Positions 26,341-32,003 of a stretch of DNA of 32,003 nt are shown piece after piece (position 1 is the stretch's first letter; each line of letters begins with the position of its first letter). The translations under genes and the position numbers were made by a program. The notes under the pieces were generated by a model that was given only the letters and a program-made list of their open reading frames with translations, had not been told where the DNA came from and made no database searches. The stretch is from Bacilli bacterium (GTDB lineage Bacteria; Bacillota_I; Bacilli_A; RF39; UBA660): positions 1 through 32,003 of the forward strand of contig JAQXQC010000079.1 in the NCBI GenBank assembly GCA_029100965.1, given 5' to 3'.

Positions 26341-26362
26341 CTAAAAATACTGAAAAGTCTTA
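26341..26362 (-). repeat. Intergenic copy of the cdd-leader hairpin element
   Basis: Read on the minus strand, these 22 bases match 19 of 22 positions of 30665-30686, including an identical 14-base run ending in TCAGTATTTTTAG. The stem here (AAGACT/AGTATT, loop TTTC) has one mismatch, so it would be a weak attenuator at most. It lies between rmlA and rmlD. Confidence 0.4.
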
Positions 26363-26391
26363 TTAACCAAACATAACAAAATTTTTATATT

Positions 26392-27270
26392 TTATTTCCC
26401 TTTTTCTAAAACTTTCTTTAAATATTTACCATACCTATTCTTTTTCATCAAATCAGCACTCTTTTCTAATTCTTCCTCTGATAACCATCCTTTATAATAA
26501 GCAATTGCCTCAGGACAACAAATTACCTTATCCTTATTATTTTGAATCGAACGAATCATCGCTGTAGCATCAGCCATCGACTCTTCTGTACCAGTATCAA
26601 ACCAAGTATATCCTTCATCTAAAAGACAAGCTTTTAAAATTCCTTCTTGTAAATACATGTCATTTAAAGTAGTAATTTCTAATTCTCCTCTTTTTGAAGG
26701 TCTAACAAGAGAAGCTTTATCGCTTACTCCCTTAGGATAAAAATAAAGTCCCGTAATTGCCAAATCACTCTTAGGTTGAAGTGGTTTTTCTTCAACACTT
26801 AAAACATTTTTGGAAGAATCAATCTCCATAATTCCAAATCTCTCTGGATCTTTAACATGCACCCCAAAGATAGTCGCGTATCCTTCTATTGCATTTTGAG
26901 AAGCATTCATCAATACTTCTTCAAAACCACTACCATAGAAAATATTATCACCTAAAACCATCGCACATGCATCATCCCCAATAAACTCACGACCTAATAA
27001 AAAGGCTTGTGCAAGTCCATCAGGAGAAGGTTGAATAGTATAAGTAATATTCACTCCCAAATGTTTTCCATCTCCTAATAATCTCTTAAAAGATGCTTGA
27101 TCTTCCCTTGTTGTAATCAACAAAATATCTTTTATCCCAGCTTGCATTAAAGTCGATAAAGGATAATAAATCATTGGCTTATCATAAACATTTAATAATT
27201 GTTTAGAAGTCCCCATCGTAATTGGATAAAGTCTTGTACCAGATCCCCCTGCTAAAATAATTCCTTTCAT
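26392..27270 (-). CDS. rmlA: Glucose-1-phosphate thymidylyltransferase
   Basis: This is a 292-residue nucleotidyltransferase joining glucose-1-phosphate and dTTP to give dTDP-glucose. The signature GGSGTRLYP (8-16), LGDNIFYG (106-113) and VEEKPLQPKS match RmlA, and the length is that of the standard short form. The ATG overlaps the stop of the tagO-like gene as ATGA, with AAGGAGGAG upstream inside that gene. It begins the sugar-donor block and would supply both the rhamnose and the amino-sugar branches. Confidence 0.97.
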   Translation of the reverse strand: MKGIILAGGSGTRLYPITMGTSKQLLNVYDKPMIYYPLSTLMQAGIKDILLITTREDQASFKRLLGDGKHLGVNITYTIQPSPDGLAQAFLLGREFIGDDACAMVLGDNIFYGSGFEEVLMNASQNAIEGYATIFGVHVKDPERFGIMEIDSSKNVLSVEEKPLQPKSDLAITGLYFYPKGVSDKASLVRPSKRGELEITTLNDMYLQEGILKACLLDEGYTWFDTGTEESMADATAMIRSIQNNKDKVICCPEAIAYYKGWLSEEELEKSADLMKKNRYGKYLKKVLEKGK

Positions 27271-28349
27271 TTTTTACTCCTCCTTAAATTTTTCTTTTTA
27301 TTTTTATTTAAAAACGGAAGTTTCCCTTCTATTCTTTTATCACTAATAATATCTGTTCTTATTACCAAAGTAATAACCACAATAAATAACAAACTATAAA
27401 TAATAACCCCTGCATTACTATCATCCATAACATAAATGATAGAAGCAATAGCAAATAAAACATCAAAAAAATAAATAATTAAAACAGCTTTTGTTACTGA
27501 AAAATTTAACTTTAATAACTGATGATGCAAATGACACTTATCTGGCATAGCAATAGATTCATGTTTTAACATCCTTCTAATAATAGCAAACAAAGTATCC
27601 AAAATAGGAATAGCAAGTAAAAAGATAGGTACAATCAAAGAAGTAAAAGTAACATTCTTATACCCAAGTAAAGAGATTACAGAAATAATATATCCTAAAA
27701 ATAAACTACCAGAATCCCCCATAAAAATACTAGCCGGATGAAAATTATGAACCAAAAACCCTAAGGTTGCTCCTAACATAACAAAAGTTAATATCACATC
27801 TAATCCAGATGATTTAAACATCACTGCAATAATCCCTATCATCAAAAAGTAAATAGCAGCAATTCCTCCTGCAAGACCATCTAATCCGTCAATAATATTA
27901 ATACAATTCATAATTGCTACAATAAAAACTACCGTAACAATAGAAGCAAATCCTCCAAAATTAAAATATAAACCAAAAGCACTCATATCTTGCAAAACAA
28001 TTCCCCCATAAAAAGGAATAACCATAGCCGCTGCAATTTGTCCAAGAATTTTATAACGAGCAGGAACTGGCTTAATATCGTCAATCATTCCTGTTAAAAT
28101 AATAATAAAACTACCAATCAAAACAGCATTCATCTGAATAGATTCTCTACCAAATAACATATATCCTAGCAAAAAACCAGCATAAATTCCTAAACCACCT
28201 AACCTTGGAATAGGTACCTTATGTACCTTCCTCGCATTAGGAATATCTAACGCCCCAATATGAATCGCAATTCTTTTCACAATAGGGATAAAAATAACCA
28301 CAAATAAAAATACAATAAATACCATCATAAATAGTTTTGAATATTCCAT
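27267..28349 (-). CDS. tagO: TagO/WecA-type undecaprenyl-phosphate sugar-1-phosphate transferase
   Basis: This is a 360-residue membrane protein with about ten or eleven spans of the MraY/WecA superfamily. It transfers a GlcNAc-1-phosphate-type group from a UDP sugar to undecaprenyl phosphate and so starts wall polymer synthesis. The DD pair (90-91), NCINIIDGLDGLAGG (148-162), FMGDSGS (209-215) and HLHH (273-276) are all present. The C-terminal tail is strongly basic. It is the first gene after the promoter at 28367-28395; AGAGGTG sits four bases before the ATG. TagO is preferred over MraY because of the polysaccharide context and the HLHH motif. The UDP-GlcNAc substrate is known for the family, not shown here. 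Confidence 0.92.
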   Translation of the reverse strand: MEYSKLFMMVFIVFLFVVIFIPIVKRIAIHIGALDIPNARKVHKVPIPRLGGLGIYAGFLLGYMLFGRESIQMNAVLIGSFIIILTGMIDDIKPVPARYKILGQIAAAMVIPFYGGIVLQDMSAFGLYFNFGGFASIVTVVFIVAIMNCINIIDGLDGLAGGIAAIYFLMIGIIAVMFKSSGLDVILTFVMLGATLGFLVHNFHPASIFMGDSGSLFLGYIISVISLLGYKNVTFTSLIVPIFLLAIPILDTLFAIIRRMLKHESIAMPDKCHLHHQLLKLNFSVTKAVLIIYFFDVLFAIASIIYVMDDSNAGVIIYSLLFIVVITLVIRTDIISDKRIEGKLPFLNKNKKKNLRRSKK

Positions 28350-28366
28350 ACTACACCTCTATTTAA

Positions 28367-28395
28367 AGTGTAGCACATCTAAGATTACTTGACAA
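28367..28395 (-). promoter_or_regulatory. Promoter of the tagO-rml unit
   Basis: On the minus strand TTGTCA (28390-28395) is 17 bases upstream of TACACT (28367-28372), which is preceded by TGC as in extended -10 promoters. The predicted start lies only about ten bases before the tagO ATG, so the leader is very short. It follows directly on the recO terminator. Confidence 0.7.
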
Positions 28396-28431
28396 CCTAC
28401 TTAACAACGACTTTACAAAAAACATTTTTAC

Positions 28432-28477
28432 AAAAAAAATACTGATATAGACTTTCATCCTCAATCAGTATTTTTAT
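28432..28477 (-). terminator. Intrinsic terminator after recO
   Basis: AATACTGAT (28464-28472) pairs perfectly with ATCAGTATT (28438-28446) around a 17-base loop. The stem can extend by flanking A-T pairs and the minus strand continues into an eight-T run. It begins a few bases after the recO stop and separates the housekeeping operon from the polysaccharide locus. The flanking A-run could let it work in both directions. Confidence 0.85.
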
Positions 28478-29208
28478 TTAAGATAAGAAAACTCTCTTAA
28501 AATATCACGACTTTTTAAATATAATCCTGAATATCTATCATAATAGTCATCAATAAAAATAGATATCTCTTTCTTTACTTCATCCCGAATATCAATTCGC
28601 TTAACCTTATCCAAATCTACCAAAGATAACATTTTAATTAATTTAATCATCTTTAAAGAATAAACAAATTCCCCACCAACACATCTCTTACAAAGATAAC
28701 CTCCCTTATAACTAGAAATCGTAATAATATCTTCCTTATTACCACAACTAACACAGCAAGAAAGTTCTGGCTGAATACCAAGATACTTAAGTAACTGTAA
28801 TTCCACAATATTAGTAATGACTTCAGCATCATAACCTTCCTCAATCTTTGCTAAAGCAGAAATTAATAAAGAATAAATTTGCTTTTGCTTACCATGCCGA
28901 TAAACTTGACTAGCAAGGTCTAATAAAAATAAAGCATAATTTTGTTTAAAGATATCTTTTCGTATTTCTTTATAAGAAATTTCTAAATCGACTTCTGTTA
29001 GTAATGACATTCCTGATCCATACTGTCTTAAATAAAAAGTCCCTTGAGATAGCGGTGTAGATACTGCTCGAAGTTTGCTTTTCATTGTTTTGCATCCTTT
29101 AGAAAGAACCCCAATAATTCCCTCATCTTCTGTAAAAATATTAACAATCTTACTACTTTCTTTGTAGTCTACTGTACTAATCACTATCCCCATTACTTTT
29201 CTTATCAT
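28474..29208 (-). CDS. recO: DNA repair protein RecO
   Basis: This is a 244-residue RecO with an N-terminal OB-fold (about 1-80), a helical middle and a zinc site made of CVSC (152-155) and CKRC (173-176). RecO works with RecR in loading RecA onto SSB-coated single-stranded DNA. The typical opening, GIVISTVDYKESSKIV, and the LSKGCK segment support the call. The ATG at 29206-29208 lies inside the end of the yqzL gene (32-base overlap) with AGGA upstream. It is the last gene of the cdd-era-yqzL-recO run and is followed by a strong terminator. Confidence 0.95.
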   Translation of the reverse strand: MIRKVMGIVISTVDYKESSKIVNIFTEDEGIIGVLSKGCKTMKSKLRAVSTPLSQGTFYLRQYGSGMSLLTEVDLEISYKEIRKDIFKQNYALFLLDLASQVYRHGKQKQIYSLLISALAKIEEGYDAEVITNIVELQLLKYLGIQPELSCCVSCGNKEDIITISSYKGGYLCKRCVGGEFVYSLKMIKLIKMLSLVDLDKVKRIDIRDEVKKEISIFIDDYYDRYSGLYLKSRDILREFSYLK

Positions 29209-29302
29209 GGCAAGTCCTACTTTCTTTGTCTTTTTTATACTTTAAATAATATTCAATTTTCCCAGTCATCTTAAATAAATTCCATAAATCTTCTCTATTC
29301 AT
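29177..29302 (-). CDS. yqzL: YqzL family small protein
   Basis: This 41-residue gene lies between era and recO, the place of yqzL in Bacillus. The peptide begins MNREDLWNLFKMTGKIEYYL, matching the YqzL pattern of an aromatic residue, then F, TG-x-I and YL near the N-terminus. The GGTGA ribosome binding site six bases before the ATG at 29300-29302 supports translation. The last 32 bases overlap recO in another frame. The function of YqzL is not known; conservation of its position is the main sign that it is real. Confidence 0.8.
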   Translation of the reverse strand: MNREDLWNLFKMTGKIEYYLKYKKDKESRTCHDKKSNGDSD

Positions 29303-29349
29303 AAATTATCACCATTAAAATCATGTGCAAAATAGAAAAAATTTATACA

Positions 29350-30243
29350 CTAATCAAGAGAAATATCTTCATAACCAAGTTGCCTAAATAAAAAACTATC
29401 CTTATCACGCCAATTAGGAACAACTTTTACTTGTAAATCTAAATAAACTTTTTTTCCTAACAATTCCTCTATATCCTGTCTTGCTTCCATTCCAATCCTT
29501 TTAATCATAGAACCATTCTTCCCAATTAAAATCTTCTTTAAATTTTCTCGATCCACAATTAAACTAGCAATTACTCGAATACTATATTTATCCTCACTAA
29601 TTTCATCCACAATACAAGCAACAGAATGAGGAACTTCCTCTTTAGTATGATATAAAACTTTTTCTCGAATTAACTCAGATACAGAAAAATTCTCACTAAC
29701 ATTAGTAATAGTTTCTTCATCATAATATTTAATATCATCTTTCAAATATTTACTAACAGTTTGAATTAAATCATCTAAGTTTTTCTTTTTATAAGCAGAT
29801 ACAGGAATAATCTCACTAAAATGATATAAATCCTTATACTCTTCTATCTTAGGCAAAAGTTCTAAATAAGTAATTTTATCCATTTTATTTAAAACTAAAA
29901 TAACAGGAACATCATTTTCTTTTAACTTTTCTAAAATAAACTTATCTCCATTCCCCAACTTTTCTGTAACATCAACCAAAAACAAAATGACATCAACATC
30001 ATTTAAACTATAATAAGCTTGTTTATTTAAAACTTGTCCTAACTTATTATGAGGCTTATGAATACCAGGTGTATCCACAAAAATAATTTGTACATCATCT
30101 CCATGATAAATACCTTGAATCATATTTCTAGTAGTTTGAGCAGTATTTGAAGTAATAGCAATTTTCTTTCCAATAATCGCGTTTAAAAGAGTACTTTTCC
30201 CAACATTAGGTCGACCAACTATACTAACAAATCCACTTTTCAT
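29350..30243 (-). CDS. era: GTPase Era
   Basis: This is a 297-residue ribosome-assembly GTPase that binds the 3' end of 16S rRNA and helps mature the 30S subunit. The G domain shows GRPNVGKST (10-18), DTPG (57-60) and NKMD (119-122); the C-terminal KH domain (about 215-290) has LIGKNGSMIKRIG. Length is standard. The start overlaps the cdd stop as TAATG with GAGGAG just upstream. A short gap of 47 bases separates it from yqzL. Confidence 0.97.
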   Translation of the reverse strand: MKSGFVSIVGRPNVGKSTLLNAIIGKKIAITSNTAQTTRNMIQGIYHGDDVQIIFVDTPGIHKPHNKLGQVLNKQAYYSLNDVDVILFLVDVTEKLGNGDKFILEKLKENDVPVILVLNKMDKITYLELLPKIEEYKDLYHFSEIIPVSAYKKKNLDDLIQTVSKYLKDDIKYYDEETITNVSENFSVSELIREKVLYHTKEEVPHSVACIVDEISEDKYSIRVIASLIVDRENLKKILIGKNGSMIKRIGMEARQDIEELLGKKVYLDLQVKVVPNWRDKDSFLFRQLGYEDISLD

Positions 30244-30641
30244 TACTTCTCCTCTTTCATACTATCATCCCCAAAAGGATATGGGCATAATTCTTCAATC
30301 GTATGCATAACAATTCTACTATCACTAAAAGTATGAGAAAATACTTTAACCTCTTTATCACATAAATCACTAAGAGCATGTCTACAAATAAAGCATGGAA
30401 AACAATCATTTTCTGTTGTACTCATCACATGAATTTCCTTAACATCTCCCTTAGTATAACCATTAGTAATCGCACTATATAAAGCATTTCTCTCAGCACA
30501 AATTCCACTAGCAGGAGAAGAAGTTTCTACGTTAACCCCACTAAACTCCCTGCCATCCTTCATCACAATAACCGATGCTACTGGATAATGATAATATTTA
30601 CTATATGAATTTTTTAATAAACTTTGTAACTTTTCTTTCAT
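30243..30641 (-). CDS. cdd: Cytidine deaminase
   Basis: This is a 132-residue homotetrameric-type cytidine deaminase for pyrimidine salvage, converting cytidine to uridine. The zinc site is CAERNA (Cys48, catalytic Glu50) with PCFIC (Cys83 and Cys86); GVNVE (36-39 region) binds the ribose. It lies directly before era, an order common in Bacillota. AAGGA precedes the ATG by seven bases. The C-terminal tail (KEEK) is charged and overlaps the era start. Confidence 0.94.
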   Translation of the reverse strand: MKEKLQSLLKNSYSKYYHYPVASVIVMKDGREFSGVNVETSSPASGICAERNALYSAITNGYTKGDVKEIHVMSTTENDCFPCFICRHALSDLCDKEVKVFSHTFSDSRIVMHTIEELCPYPFGDDSMKEEK

Positions 30642-30664
30642 TATTTATTCCTTCTTTCTATACA

Positions 30665-30686
30665 CTAAAAATACTGATAAGTATTT
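30665..30686 (-). terminator. Short hairpin between the helicase-like gene and cdd
   Basis: AAATACT (30680-30686) pairs with AGTATTT (30669-30675) around TATC, followed on the minus strand by two more T residues. It lies 16 bases after the stop codon of the repeat protein. The T tract is short, so termination would be partial. A near copy occurs at 26341-26362. Confidence 0.45.
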
Positions 30687-30702
30687 CTCCATAATTAAAG
30701 TC

Positions 30703-32003
30703 TTATCTAGATTTACGATTTAACTCATCTACAAACTTCTGATTTACCCTATCTACATCTTCTTTACTTCCAAAATCTTGATTACCAATATGATTTAACA
30801 AACTCTTGGTTCGATTTAATAATTCTATTTGTTTTTTTCTAGTATTCACTTCAGTTATTTCTTCTTGCTGTAACTTATTATCTACTTTTTCACTCATCCA
30901 CTTGATTCCAATTTGCTCTAACAAAATAATTTGTTCATCAGACATTTCTTTTTTTTGAAAAAATTGTTTTTGATTCGTAAGCCATGCTCCCAACTGAATT
31001 CGACCATCTTTATCATAAGTATATCCATCATTTGTCCGAAATTTATCAGAAATATTTAAATTACCATGATGTTCATAATAAATACAAGCATATCCATACA
31101 TTTTTTCAAAACCTAAAGGACTTTTCATCTCAAAATTCATTTTTATTTTTTTTAGCAAATCATGTTTTTTTTGACTTAATTTATCATTTCTCTTCTGGCG
31201 CTGAACCCACAAACCCAAATGAATTTTTCCATCTTTATCATAAGTATATCCATTATTCGTATTAAATCGAAGTGGAACCTCTAAATTTCCATAATGTTCA
31301 TAATAAGAACAAGCATATGCATACATTTCTTCCCAACTTAAAGTACTCTTTTTATTTTCAAACCGAAATTTGATTTCTGTTAACAATTTTCCTCGTTCAC
31401 TATCAGGAAGAACAGTCTTTCTTTGTAACTTTATCCATTCCCCTAAAGGAATTTTTCCCATTTCATCATAAGTATATCCATCATTCGTACGGAACTTTGT
31501 AAGAACTTCTAAATTTCCATGATATTGATAATAAGTACAGGCATATTTATACATTTCTTCCCAACTTCGCTGATGATTATTAAAATCTATTCCAATTTTT
31601 AATAATAACTTTCCTCGTTCTGTTTCAAAATTTTCTCTATTTCTTTGATAAGCAAGCCATTTTCCTAAATTAATCTCCCCCATCTCATCATAAGTATATC
31701 CATCATTAGTTTTAAATTTAATCGGCACCCTTAAATTACCATAATGTTCATAATAAATACAAGCATACCTATACATATCTTCCCATGAATGACTTAACTT
31801 TTTCTTCAAATTCATCAAAGTATCAAAAAGATCAATATTTTCTACTTCTATATCAAACGATGCATCAATGAGTTTTCTTCTTTGATAAGTATTATTTTTT
31901 CTTCCTGTATTTTCTTTTAATCTATTCTTTAAATGATCTTCTAACTCTTTAATCCATTCATAATTACAAGTTAAATCAATAATAAGAGGAGAAAGTAATT
32001 TTT
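30703..32003 (-). CDS. C-terminal part of a helicase-like protein with four helicase-associated repeats
   Basis: The frame is open without a stop to the right edge, so only the last 433 codons are visible; a start at 31818 (TTG) would be an artefact, because coding-like sequence (PLIIDLTCNYEWIKELEDH, then RKLIDASFDIEVENIDLFD) continues upstream of it. That upstream part resembles the linker after the helicase core in DEAD/DEAH-box proteins with helicase-associated domains. Four repeats of about 70-75 residues follow, each with SWE-x-MY-x-YA-x-x-YYEH-x-GNL, then a TNDGYTYD turn, LG-x-W and an RGKLL-like helix; the fourth is the most diverged. The repeats are expected to bind nucleic acid. The helicase core itself is not in the window, so the function is provisional. 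Confidence 0.75.
   Translation of the reverse strand, partial: KLLSPLIIDLTCNYEWIKELEDHLKNRLKENTGRKNNTYQRRKLIDASFDIEVENIDLFDTLMNLKKKLSHSWEDMYRYACIYYEHYGNLRVPIKFKTNDGYTYDEMGEINLGKWLAYQRNRENFETERGKLLLKIGIDFNNHQRSWEEMYKYACTYYQYHGNLEVLTKFRTNDGYTYDEMGKIPLGEWIKLQRKTVLPDSERGKLLTEIKFRFENKKSTLSWEEMYAYACSYYEHYGNLEVPLRFNTNNGYTYDKDGKIHLGLWVQRQKRNDKLSQKKHDLLKKIKMNFEMKSPLGFEKMYGYACIYYEHHGNLNISDKFRTNDGYTYDKDGRIQLGAWLTNQKQFFQKKEMSDEQIILLEQIGIKWMSEKVDNKLQQEEITEVNTRKKQIELLNRTKSLLNHIGNQDFGSKEDVDRVNQKFVDELNRKSR

Noticed and set aside
193-28349. TGA recoding as in Mycoplasma, suggested by the very low GC content.
   Set aside because: TGA ends several genes at places that fit overlap with the next start codon, and tryptophan is encoded by TGG throughout the frames examined.
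28352-28374. Inverted repeat CTACAC...GTGTAG around the tagO ribosome binding site, a possible translation switch.
   Set aside because: One arm overlaps the -10 box of the predicted promoter, so the transcript would start inside the repeat and could not form the hairpin.
30703-31818. A complete stand-alone repeat protein starting at 31818.
   Set aside because: The first codon would be TTG without a good ribosome binding site, and the frame stays open with helicase-like coding sequence to the window edge.
30703-31818. The regular repeats as a CRISPR-like array.
   Set aside because: The repeat period is over 200 bases, lies in frame and encodes conserved protein repeats; there are no short identical repeats with unique spacers.

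Overview
The window is AT-rich, low-GC Bacillota (Firmicutes) DNA in which every supported gene lies on the minus strand. TGA works as a stop codon at several gene ends (for example the GT2 gene at 978, rmlD at 25465 and the tagO-like gene at 27267), so the code is standard rather than the Mycoplasma type. The gene order cdd-era-yqzL-recO, strong GGAGG ribosome binding sites and tight ATGA/TAATG gene overlaps fit a small-genome, probably host- or gut-associated Bacilli/Clostridia lineage. The lineage is an inference from composition and gene order only.

Read in the direction of transcription (high to low coordinates), the window opens with the 3' part of a helicase-type protein carrying four degenerate helicase-associated repeats (30703 to the right edge). 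The housekeeping genes cdd, era, yqzL (41 aa, overlapping recO) and recO follow, ending in a clear intrinsic terminator at about 28432-28477.

The rest, about 28 kb, is a surface polysaccharide locus. A promoter at 28367-28395 precedes a TagO/WecA-type initiating phosphoglycosyltransferase, then rmlA, rmlD, rmlB and rmlC (dTDP-L-rhamnose). Next come a CDP-glycerol glycerophosphotransferase-like protein, a GNAT-acetyltransferase/FdtA-cupin fusion, a GT2 enzyme, an FdtB-like aminotransferase and another GT2. The last two sugar genes plus the fusion predict a dTDP-3-acetamido-3,6-dideoxyhexose that branches off the RmlB product. A GtrII-like membrane glucosyltransferase follows, flanked by weak terminator-like hairpins.

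A second unit starts at a strong promoter (16383-16412). It holds a WsaF-like protein, a GT4-like enzyme, Wzt and Wzm ABC exporter subunits, a large two-domain GT2, an unrecognised membrane-anchored protein, a DUF2142 membrane protein, another GT-C-like membrane protein and a GtrB/CsbB-like GT2. A third unit starts at 5231-5260 with the same TTGACT-N18-TATAAT layout. It holds a DPM1-like GT2, a DUF2304 protein, a Wzx-type flippase and three GT2 enzymes. The last 192 bases are non-coding, with imperfect repeats, a long inverted repeat and a promoter for a gene beyond the left edge.

Together the genes would build a polymer on undecaprenyl phosphate (TagO start, rhamnose and amino-sugar donors, many cytoplasmic glycosyltransferases), export it by the Wzm/Wzt transporter and/or the Wzx flippase, and modify it outside the membrane with polyprenyl-phosphate sugars used by GT-C enzymes. 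The layout resembles rhamnose-rich cell wall polysaccharide or teichoic-acid-like loci, but the structure cannot be read from sequence alone. I found no tRNA, rRNA, CRISPR array or insertion sequence.
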